From contig JBEBHH010000013.1 of assembly GCA_040080965.1 (NCBI GenBank), forward strand, positions 1-64,000: a DNA stretch of 64,000 nucleotides. Direction: 5' to 3'. The number at the start of each line of letters is the position of its first letter. The first letter of the stretch is position 1. The notes beneath the pieces are model-generated. The model was not told where the DNA came from. It worked only from the letters and a program-made list of their open reading frames with translations, and made no database searches. This stretch comes from SHZI01 sp040080965 (GTDB taxonomy: Bacteria > Pseudomonadota > Gammaproteobacteria > Steroidobacterales > GCA-2729495). A program made the translations under genes and the position numbers. Shown here piece by piece: positions 32,486 to 39,876 of this stretch.

Positions 32486-34171
32486 ATGGAACCGGTCAGA
32501 CCGGCGGCGCCTCGATGGCAGCCCACGCTCAGCGTCGAGTGGCTGGTGCTGCTCGCATCCGTCGCCTTCGCAGCCCTGTACAACGGCGCGTTGTGGACGC
32601 GGCTGTTCGGCACCGCGGATCTGTCCCAGCCGCGCGCGGCAGCCCTGTTCGCCGGCCTCTTCGCCGCCGTGGTCTGCATTCAGTTCGCCGGCCTCGCCCT
32701 GCTCCTCACCCGCCGGACCGTGAAGCCCGTGCTGGCCGTCCTGTTCCTGTGCACCGCGCTGGCCAGCTTCTTCATGGACCGGTACACGATTTTCCTCAAC
32801 ACCGAGATGCTGCGGAACGTCCTGAAGACCGACCCTGCCGAGGCCGGCGAGCTGCTGACCCTGCAGCTGGTCCCGCACCTGCTCCTCTACGCCGTGCTGC
32901 CGATCGCCCTGCTGCTGTGGACCCGTGTCCGCGTCCGGCCCCTCGGCCGTTCGATGCTGGTCCGGGGCGGCGCCGTCGCCGGCGCCCTGGTGATCGCCGT
33001 GGCCGTCCTGGCCGTGCAGTACCGGGACGTGTCGTCGCTGCTGCGCGGTCACCGGGACGCCCGGCACCTGGTCACGCCGACCAACTACCTGACGTCGCTG
33101 TTCAAGATCTCGCGGGATGCCGTCGCAGCGCCCCCGGGTGAACGGCGCGCCATTGCGCTCGACGCCCACCGCGTCGTGCCGGTGGCAGCCGGCCGCAAGC
33201 CCACCCTGCTGGTGCTCGCGATCGGCGAGACCGTCAGGTCAGCGAACTTCGGTCTCAGTGGCTACGCGCGGCAGACCACGCCAGAGCTGAGCCAGCTGGA
33301 CCTGCTAGTGTACCCCCGGGTGCAGGCCTGCGGCACCAGCACAGAAGTCTCCCTGCCGTGCATGTTCGCGCCGGTCGGGCGCCGTGACTACGACGAGAAG
33401 CGGATTCGCGGCGAGGAGTCCCTGCTGCACGTCCTCAACCGCGTGGGCGTGGGCGTGCTGTGGATCGATAACCAGTCCGGGTGCAAGGGCGTCTGCGAGG
33501 GACTGCCCCAGGAACGAATCGGCGGCGACGCAGACCCGGCCCTCTGCGACGGTGAGCGCTGCCTGGACGGCATCATGCTGCCCCGGCTTGCCGCGGCCGT
33601 GCAGGCCAGCACCGGCGACCTCGTGGTGGTCCTCCACCTGCTGGGGAATCACGGCCCCGCCTACTCGAAGCGCTACCCGGCCGGGTTCCGCAAGTTCCAG
33701 CCCACCTGCGAGAGCGCGGAACTCACCGACTGCTCGCCGGAAGAGATCGTCAACGCCTACGACAACGCGGTGCTGTACACGGACCACGTGCTCACGGAAC
33801 TGATCCGGTACCTGGAGGCGCAGACCGGCCGGAACGCCGGCCTGATCTACGTGTCCGACCACGGTGAATCGCTGGGCGAAGCCGGCATGTACCTGCACGG
33901 ACTGCCCTGGCGGATTGCCCCGGCGACCCAGCGGGAAGTGCCGATGGTCACCTGGCTCTCCACAGGCCTCGAGGAGTCGGCGGGCATCAGCCGCGACTGC
34001 CTCCAGGACGGCACCCGGGGCGACGTGTCCCACGACCACCTGTTCCACTCGGTGCTGGGCCTGATGGACGTGCAGACCACCATCCGCGAACCGGCGCTGG
34101 ACCTGTTTGCCGGGTGCCGGCAGTCCGCCGTTACGCCGGCATCTCCGCAAATTGTGGCAAACCGTCGGTGA
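32486..34171 (+). CDS. Lipid A phosphoethanolamine transferase-like enzyme
   Basis: A 561-residue inner-membrane transferase of the EptA family. Five N-terminal helices lead into a periplasmic alkaline-phosphatase-fold domain. The catalytic segment is AIGETVRSANFGLSGY, with the Thr nucleophile in GETxR, and the metal histidines sit in YVSDHGESLGEAGMYLHG. Several Cys pairs (CGTSTEVSLPC, CKGVCEG) match the disulphides of this family. It should add phosphoethanolamine to lipid A or core heptose and so alter charge and cationic-peptide resistance. It begins 60 bases after the TonB-receptor stop and may share its regulation. Its 3' end overlaps the GFA gene by 41 bases. Confidence 0.85.
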   Translation: MEPVRPAAPRWQPTLSVEWLVLLASVAFAALYNGALWTRLFGTADLSQPRAAALFAGLFAAVVCIQFAGLALLLTRRTVKPVLAVLFLCTALASFFMDRYTIFLNTEMLRNVLKTDPAEAGELLTLQLVPHLLLYAVLPIALLLWTRVRVRPLGRSMLVRGGAVAGALVIAVAVLAVQYRDVSSLLRGHRDARHLVTPTNYLTSLFKISRDAVAAPPGERRAIALDAHRVVPVAAGRKPTLLVLAIGETVRSANFGLSGYARQTTPELSQLDLLVYPRVQACGTSTEVSLPCMFAPVGRRDYDEKRIRGEESLLHVLNRVGVGVLWIDNQSGCKGVCEGLPQERIGGDADPALCDGERCLDGIMLPRLAAAVQASTGDLVVVLHLLGNHGPAYSKRYPAGFRKFQPTCESAELTDCSPEEIVNAYDNAVLYTDHVLTELIRYLEAQTGRNAGLIYVSDHGESLGEAGMYLHGLPWRIAPATQREVPMVTWLSTGLEESAGISRDCLQDGTRGDVSHDHLFHSVLGLMDVQTTIREPALDLFAGCRQSAVTPASPQIVANRR

Positions 34172-34997
34172 TCGCGAACCAGGCCGCCTTCGACCCCACG
34201 TAGATATGCGCGGTCGGCCCCATCCCGGGGTCCGAATCGAGGCCGCCCGCGGGAATCACCGCCGCCTGCCGCTCCAGGGACTTCCGCGGCACGTCGCTGC
34301 CGCAGGCCGTGCAGAACGCCACGCCGAAGTAGCGCGCGCCGGGCACGCGGAATTCGCGGACCAACTCCTCGCCGCGCCGGAAGCGGAACCGGTCCAGCGG
34401 CACGAAAATGTTGGTCGTGTGCGCGGCGCTGCGCGCCCGGCGGCAACGCGAGCAATGGCAGTTCAGCATGCGCAGCGGCTCCCCCTCGTACTCGTAGGCC
34501 ACCTTCCCGCAGGCGCAGCTGCCGCCGGTCCAGCCGGGTGAAGGCGCTGGCACGTCCCGGTCAGCTTGCCGGGCCTCAGGCAATTCGCCCTCGGGTGGGT
34601 ACGCCGCGTGCTGGGGCAGCCCGTCGGTGATCTCGTACCAGGGCGCCTTCGATGCCGCGAACATGTGCAGGGCGGGCGTGATGCCGAGGTCGCCCTCCAG
34701 GTTGCCCGCGGGACCCACCACCAGGCCGTGCTCGGGCATCAGCGTCGGCAGCACCGAACCGCAGGTGACGCACCAGGGGCGGTACCAGTGGGGCGAGGAG
34801 TCGTAGCGGCCGGTGTTCTCGCCGCCGGCCAGCATGCGGAGCCCGTCCAGCGGGCTCGCCACGTAGGTGGCGAAGGGCGCACCGTGATGCTTGCGGCAGA
34901 CGGAGCAGTGGCAGTGGGCCATGTGGGAAAACGGTCCGCGCAGCTCGTAGCGGACGGTACCGCAGAGGCAGGACCCGGTGACGGCGGTCGGGGACAT
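34131..34997 (-). CDS. Tandem GFA-domain protein
   Basis: A 288-residue protein made of two glutathione-dependent formaldehyde-activating (GFA) domains. Copy 1 (about 5-135) has GSCLCGTVRYEL, HCHCSVCRKHHG and CVTCGSVL; copy 2 (about 155-285) has GSCACGKVAYEY, NCHCSRCRRARS and CTACGSDVP. Each carries the zinc-binding Cys set. Many single-domain family members are of unknown role; formaldehyde activation is proved for few. The ATG at 34997 has AGGGAGG 5 bases upstream. Duplication within one gene is less common than single copies. Confidence 0.85.
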   Translation of the reverse strand: MSPTAVTGSCLCGTVRYELRGPFSHMAHCHCSVCRKHHGAPFATYVASPLDGLRMLAGGENTGRYDSSPHWYRPWCVTCGSVLPTLMPEHGLVVGPAGNLEGDLGITPALHMFAASKAPWYEITDGLPQHAAYPPEGELPEARQADRDVPAPSPGWTGGSCACGKVAYEYEGEPLRMLNCHCSRCRRARSAAHTTNIFVPLDRFRFRRGEELVREFRVPGARYFGVAFCTACGSDVPRKSLERQAAVIPAGGLDSDPGMGPTAHIYVGSKAAWFAITDGLPQFAEMPA

Positions 34998-35120
34998 GAG
35001 GACCTCCCTGAAGATTCCGGGCCCCGGCGCGGGTCCCGGCCGTTGCTTGTTTTACGATATTCCAGCCCCCATGTCTCCCCAACTACCGACGGCTCAACCT
35101 CACGCTGAAAGGATCTGGAA

Positions 35121-36002
35121 ATGCGCCGCATCCTTGGCATCCACCGTCCCGGACCGTTCCACTGGGTGGGCGACGGCTTTCCGGTCAAGACGGTCTTCAG
35201 CTACGACAAGTTCGGGCAGCAGCTCAGCCCGTTCCTGCTGCTCGATCACGCCGAGCCCCGGCACTTCGAGCCGGCCAGCACGCCCCGCGGCGTTGGCGAG
35301 CACCCCCATCGCGGCTTCGAGACGGTGACCATCGTCTATGCCGGCGAGGTCGACCATCGGGATTCCTCGGGCGGCGGCGGGCACATCGGTCCCGGCGACG
35401 TCCAGTGGATGACCGCCGCGGGCGGGCTCGTGCACGAGGAGTTCCACTCCAGTGACTTCACGGCCCGGGGCGGGCCGATGGAGATGGCCCAGCTGTGGGT
35501 CAACCTGCCGGCGCGGGACAAGTTGTCCGCGCCCCGCTACCAGACGCTCCTGGACAAGGACATTCCCGTGGTGGCCCTGCCCGGCGATGCCGGCAGCCTG
35601 CGCGTGATCGCCGGCGACTACACCGGCCATGCCGGCCCCGCGCAGACCTTCACGCCCATCAATGTCTGGGACCTGCGGCTGAAGGCCGGAGGTCGCGCGG
35701 CCCTCGACGTGCCCGAAGGGCACAACGCTGTGCTGGTGGCGCTCAACGACACCCTGCGCGTCAACGGCACCGACGACGTGCCGGCGTCGCGCTACGTCGT
35801 GTTCGAGCAGACCGGCGGCGGCATCACCGTCGAGGCCGGGGGCGCGGACGTCAAGGCACTGTTGCTGACGGGCGTGCCGCTGAATGAGCCGATTGCAGGC
35901 TACGGGCCGTTCGTGATGAACACGGACGACGAGATCCGGGAGGCGTTCCTGGATTACCAGCAGGGACGCTTCGGGACAATGCCCGTGCGAGAGCGGGCGT
36001 AA
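35121..36002 (+). CDS. Pirin-family protein
   Basis: A 293-residue bicupin of the pirin family. The N-terminal cupin has the iron-binding residues within GVGEHPHRGFETVTIVYAGE and HEEFHSS (His57-type pair, His and Glu). The C-terminal cupin (NVWDLRLKAGGRAALDVPEG) lacks metal ligands, as usual. Bacterial pirins are reported as quercetinases or redox regulators, but this one's role cannot be told. ATG at 35121 with AAAGGA upstream. Its stop TAA begins the repeat GTAAAATAAATCTGTCCCC. Confidence 0.88.
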   Translation: MRRILGIHRPGPFHWVGDGFPVKTVFSYDKFGQQLSPFLLLDHAEPRHFEPASTPRGVGEHPHRGFETVTIVYAGEVDHRDSSGGGGHIGPGDVQWMTAAGGLVHEEFHSSDFTARGGPMEMAQLWVNLPARDKLSAPRYQTLLDKDIPVVALPGDAGSLRVIAGDYTGHAGPAQTFTPINVWDLRLKAGGRAALDVPEGHNAVLVALNDTLRVNGTDDVPASRYVVFEQTGGGITVEAGGADVKALLLTGVPLNEPIAGYGPFVMNTDDEIREAFLDYQQGRFGTMPVRERA

Positions 36003-36022
36003 AATAAATCTGTCCCCATTTC
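35999..36022. repeat. Half-element of the AAATCTGTCCCC repeat between convergent stops
   Basis: The sequence TAAAATAAATCTGTCCCCATTT holds one arm (TCTGTCCCC) of the GGGGACAGA palindrome found at 59011 and 62104. Its TAA is the pirin stop, and the MetE-like gene ends just beyond it at 36024. This AT-rich form is widespread in proteobacterial genomes as a short repeat, by general recall. Confidence 0.6.
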
Positions 36023-36023
36023 T

Positions 36024-37133
36024 TCAGCCGCGCAGCACGCGGGCGGCGTGCTCCAGGGCGATCGCCTTGCCCAGGGACCGCTCCCGAGGCAGGAACCACA
36101 TGCCGCAGTCGGAGGCCAGGCGCAGCCGCTCGGCCGGGACCACCTGCATGGCGTCGCGGGTGCGCCGGACGATGTGGTCCACGGCCTCGACGGGCGCCTC
36201 CGTGTCCAGGTTCAGCAGGCCGAGGATCACCGCCTTGTTGCCGATGCGGGTGAGGATCTCCGGCGAGTGGCCCGGCTGCTCGTACTCCAGGCTGATCTCG
36301 TCGATGTCGCTGGCGGCGAGCAGCTCGAGCGACTTCTCGTAAACCGGGTTCACCTGCTTGGCGGCGATGTTCTTCGAGTAGCCGTAGCAGACGTGCACGG
36401 CGGAGGGCACCTTGATGCCGCGAATGGCGCGGTTGATGGCCTCCACCGCGTAGTCCTTGCACTGGCTGTAGCGGAAGTGCGCCTCGGGCTCGTCAATCTG
36501 GATCATGTCCACGCCGGCCGACTCCAGATGGCGGAGTTCCCTGTTGAGGGCGTCGGCGATGCCGAAGGCCATCGCGGCCTGGGAGCCGTAGTGGGCGTCC
36601 GCCAGCCGCAGCGAGAGCGAACACGGCCCGATGATCGTCATCTTGGTGAGGTGCGTGGTGTTCTTCTTCAGGAATTCCAGGTCCCGGCCCAGGATCGGGC
36701 CGTTCCAGGTGACGGGACCGGTAACCTGGGGCACGGTCGCCTTGAACACGGCGGCAGCAGCAATCTTGTCCGTGGACGGCTTGTCGCTCGCGGCGCCAAG
36801 CTGGGGCTTGTTCTTCATCTTGAGCGCGTTGCCGATGTCGCCCATCGTCACGGTGTATTCCGCGCGGTTCACGTTGTCGATGCCGCCCAGCACGTTGAAG
36901 TAGCCGCTGAAGGTCTGGCGGCGCTGCTCGCCGTCGGTGACGTAGGTCAGGCCAGCCCGCTCCTGGTCGTAGATGGCGAGCAGCGTGGCATCGTCCAGGG
37001 CCTCGGCACGCTGCTCCTCGGGCACCCGCCACCAGGTGTTCTCGGGCGCGAAGAACATCTCGTGATTGGCCAGCCACTTCGGCTTGGACCAGCTGCCGAC
37101 GATCTGGGTGGGAAACAGGGGAAGTTTTGCCAT
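36024..37133 (-). CDS. Core MetE-type cobalamin-independent methyltransferase
   Basis: A 369-residue protein equal to only the C-terminal catalytic domain of MetE. The zinc ligands are visible as the His and Cys of VHVCYG, the Glu of EYEQPGH and the Cys of LASDCGMW. The N-terminal MetE domain that holds folate is absent, as in 'core-MetE' enzymes of archaea and some bacteria. It should form methionine from homocysteine, but the methyl donor of such short forms is usually unproved. ATG at 37133 with GGAG upstream. Possible partner genes (for instance DUF1852) are not in the window. Confidence 0.8.
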   Translation of the reverse strand: MAKLPLFPTQIVGSWSKPKWLANHEMFFAPENTWWRVPEEQRAEALDDATLLAIYDQERAGLTYVTDGEQRRQTFSGYFNVLGGIDNVNRAEYTVTMGDIGNALKMKNKPQLGAASDKPSTDKIAAAAVFKATVPQVTGPVTWNGPILGRDLEFLKKNTTHLTKMTIIGPCSLSLRLADAHYGSQAAMAFGIADALNRELRHLESAGVDMIQIDEPEAHFRYSQCKDYAVEAINRAIRGIKVPSAVHVCYGYSKNIAAKQVNPVYEKSLELLAASDIDEISLEYEQPGHSPEILTRIGNKAVILGLLNLDTEAPVEAVDHIVRRTRDAMQVVPAERLRLASDCGMWFLPRERSLGKAIALEHAARVLRG

Positions 37134-37268
37134 GGGTACTCCGGACTGCGCTGCTGTGACGCAAGTATAGGGCGCCGTAACCGAAGTGATACCACCGCAC
37201 GACTGACCCCGTGACCGTCCGCTTCCTAGACTGCGCGCCGTTCGTTACTCCCGCAGAAGGAAGCCTCC

Positions 37269-38696
37269 ATGATTGCCCGCAGATCCTGGGCCGGTGTGTT
37301 CATCGGCCTCTTGCCCGTCGCCAGTGCCTTTGCCCAGGCAGCCGACGTGGCCGGGCTCCAGCGCCGCCTCGAAGAACAGGAGCAGAAGACCGCCGTGCTC
37401 GAGCGCAAGCTCGAGATCCAGGACGAGACCGCCAGGGCGGCCCTGCCCAATACGCCAGTCATCAAGGCCGGCCCGAAGGGCTTCTCGATAGCCTCCCAGG
37501 ACAATGCCAACGTCATCAGGTTTCGCGGGCTCGTGCACTTCGACGGCCGCTACTACCTGGACGACGCCGGCCTTGGCGGCAGCGACAGCTGGCGCACCCA
37601 GCGGGTCCGCCCCACCCTGGAAGGCACGCTGTACAACTTTGTGGACTTCCGCTTCATGCCGGACTTCGGCCAGGGCCGCACCGTGATCCAGGACGCCTGG
37701 GTCACCGGGCGTTTCCGGCCGGACTTCCAGGTGACGGCGGGCAAGTTCAAGTCGCCGGTGGGCCTGGAGCGCCTGCAGTCGGCCAGCGACATCCGCTTCC
37801 AGGACCGGGGCTACCCGACACTGCTGGCGCCCAACCGGGACCTGGGCCTGCAGGTCGGCGGCAACTTCCTCAAGGACGCGCTCACCTACCAGGTGGCGTT
37901 CCTCAACGGCTCCAACGACGGCGGGAGCAGCGAGACCTTTACCGACGCGGACGTGAGCGACGACAAGGAGTGGGCGCTGCGACTCTTCTCCCATCCCTTC
38001 GTCAACTCGGGGAACTTCTACCTGCGGGGCCTGGGGCTGGGCGTGGCTGGCACCGTGACGGACCAGAAGGGCAGCAACACCCAGACGCTGCTGTCGTCCT
38101 TCCGCACGCCGGCGGGCCAGACCTTCTTCAGCTACCGCGGGGCCGCAGCCGCCGCCGGCGCCACTCCGGCAAGCAACGCAGCGATCCAGGACGGCGACCG
38201 CGTCCGCATCACGCCCCAGCTCTACTGGTATGCAGGCAGCTTCGGCTTGCTCACCGAGTACATCAACGTGGAGACCGATGTGTCCCGCCAGGCGACGGCG
38301 GCCGACCCGGTGCGCAGCGACACCCTCGACAACAGCGCCTGGCAGGTCCAGCTTTCCTGGTTCGCCACCGGCGAGGAGGAGACGTACAAGGGCTTCACCC
38401 CGAACTCGGTGTTCACGCTCGGCGGACCCGGCTGGGGGGCGCTGGAGTTCGCGGCCCGCTACCAGGAACTGGACGTGGATGATGCGGCCTTCGATGGCGG
38501 CGCCCTCTCCTTCGCCGATCCGGCAAAGAGCGCCAGCGCGGCGGACTCGATCGGTGTCGTCGTGAACTGGTACCTGAACCAGAACGTGAAGCTGGGGCTG
38601 GAGTACGAGCACACGAGCTTTGACGGCGGCGCCGCCGGCGGCGCGGACCTCAATGACGAGAACGCGCTGCTCACCCGCGTGCAGCTCAGCTTCTGA
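37269..38696 (+). CDS. OprO/OprP-type phosphate-selective porin
   Basis: A 475-residue outer-membrane porin. After a Sec signal (FIGLLPVASAFAQAAD) there is a short coiled coil (LQRRLEEQEQKTAVLERKLE), then strands of the OprP family such as VIRFRGLVHFDGRYYLDD and FQVTAGKFKSPVGLERLQS. It ends in a phenylalanine (VQLSF), the standard assembly signal. OprP-type porins pass phosphate or polyphosphate and other anions. The next gene, 30 bases on, encodes a sulfate-binding protein, so the true anion here may be sulfate. ATG at 37269 has AAGGAAG 6 bases upstream. Confidence 0.87.
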   Translation: MIARRSWAGVFIGLLPVASAFAQAADVAGLQRRLEEQEQKTAVLERKLEIQDETARAALPNTPVIKAGPKGFSIASQDNANVIRFRGLVHFDGRYYLDDAGLGGSDSWRTQRVRPTLEGTLYNFVDFRFMPDFGQGRTVIQDAWVTGRFRPDFQVTAGKFKSPVGLERLQSASDIRFQDRGYPTLLAPNRDLGLQVGGNFLKDALTYQVAFLNGSNDGGSSETFTDADVSDDKEWALRLFSHPFVNSGNFYLRGLGLGVAGTVTDQKGSNTQTLLSSFRTPAGQTFFSYRGAAAAAGATPASNAAIQDGDRVRITPQLYWYAGSFGLLTEYINVETDVSRQATAADPVRSDTLDNSAWQVQLSWFATGEEETYKGFTPNSVFTLGGPGWGALEFAARYQELDVDDAAFDGGALSFADPAKSASAADSIGVVVNWYLNQNVKLGLEYEHTSFDGGAAGGADLNDENALLTRVQLSF

Positions 38697-38726
38697 CCCC
38701 CTGAACCGATATCCGGAGATCCCACC

Positions 38727-39737
38727 ATGACTGCAAACCGATGGCTTTCCCGGCTGGCGCCCGTTGTTGCGCTGCTGGCTTCGATGCACGCGGCCCAGGC
38801 CGCGGACTACACCCTGCTGAACGTCTCCTACGACCCGACGCGGGAGCTCTACGAGGACTTCAACGCAGCCTTTGCGAAGCACTGGCAGGCGACGACCGGC
38901 AAGACGGTGGAGATCCGCCAGTCCCACGGCGGATCCGGCAAGCAGGCGCGCTCAGTGATCGACGGCCTGCCCGCCGACGTGGTGACGCTGGCGCTGGCCT
39001 ATGACATCGACGCGATCGCCGCCAACGCCAGGTCGCTGCCCGCCAACTGGCAGAGCCGCCTGCCGGACAACAGCTCGCCCTACACGTCCACCATTGTGTT
39101 CCTGGTGCGCAAGGGGAACCCGAAGGGCATCAGGGACTGGGGCGACCTGGTGAAGCCCGGCGTCTCGGTCATCACGCCGAACCCCAAGACCTCGGGCGGC
39201 GCCCGCTGGAACCACCTGGCCGCCTGGGGCTGGGCCCTGCGCCAGCCCGGCGCCACCGAGGCCACGGCCAGGGAGTACCTGCGCAAGCTCTACAGGAACG
39301 TGCCGGTGCTGGATACCGGCGCCCGGGGCTCCACCACGACCTTCGTGGCCCGCGGCATCGGCGACGTGTTCCTGTCCTGGGAGAACGAGGCCTTCCTCGC
39401 CGTCGAGGAACTGGGCGAAGGCAAGGTGGAGATCGTCGTCCCCTCGCTCAGCATCCTGGCGGAGCCGCCGGTGACGGTGGTGGACAAGGTCGCCCTGCGC
39501 AAGGGCACCCGGGACGTGGCCGACGCGTACCTGAAGTACCTCTACTCGCCGGTGGGCCAGGACATCATCGGCAAGCATTATTACCGGCCGCGGGACCCGG
39601 CCGTGGCGGCGAAGTACGCGAGCCGCTTCCCCACGCTGAAGCTGCTCACCATCGCCGACTTCGGCGGCTGGGCGAAGGCCCAGGCCACCCACTTCGGCGA
39701 GGGCGGCATCTTCGACCAGATCTACCTGCCCCAGTAG
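38727..39737 (+). CDS. sbp: Periplasmic sulfate-binding protein
   Basis: A 336-residue substrate-binding protein of the sulfate ABC importer. A Sec signal (LAPVVALLASMHAAQAAD) is followed by LLNVSYDPTRELYEDFN and QSHGGSGKQARSVIDGLPAD, the sulfate-binding loops of Sbp/CysP. The permease and ATPase genes (cysTWA) are not next to it, so it is an orphan binding protein or feeds a system coded elsewhere. ATG at 38727 has CGGAGA 7 bases upstream. Co-transcribed with the OprP-like porin (30-base gap). Confidence 0.92.
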   Translation: MTANRWLSRLAPVVALLASMHAAQAADYTLLNVSYDPTRELYEDFNAAFAKHWQATTGKTVEIRQSHGGSGKQARSVIDGLPADVVTLALAYDIDAIAANARSLPANWQSRLPDNSSPYTSTIVFLVRKGNPKGIRDWGDLVKPGVSVITPNPKTSGGARWNHLAAWGWALRQPGATEATAREYLRKLYRNVPVLDTGARGSTTTFVARGIGDVFLSWENEAFLAVEELGEGKVEIVVPSLSILAEPPVTVVDKVALRKGTRDVADAYLKYLYSPVGQDIIGKHYYRPRDPAVAAKYASRFPTLKLLTIADFGGWAKAQATHFGEGGIFDQIYLPQ

Positions 39738-39766
39738 GCGGAGCTCCCTACCCGGAGCAGAAGTCC

Positions 39767-39798
39767 AGCCGCGGCCGGGGAGGATCCCGGCCGCGGCT
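39767..39798. terminator. Strong GC hairpin after sbp
   Basis: Arms 39767-39779 (AGCCGCGGCCGGG) and 39786-39798 pair perfectly over 13 bases around a 6-base loop, 29 bases after the sbp stop. There is no U-tract on either side, so it may act as a transcript-end stabiliser or a Rho-assisted stop rather than a classic intrinsic terminator. Confidence 0.5.
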
Positions 39799-39876
39799 GA
39801 ACACTCCCGGGGGACGCCGCACGGCACCGCCGGCAAGCGGTGCTACGCTCTCGCGATACCCAGCGAGACCTGCCGC

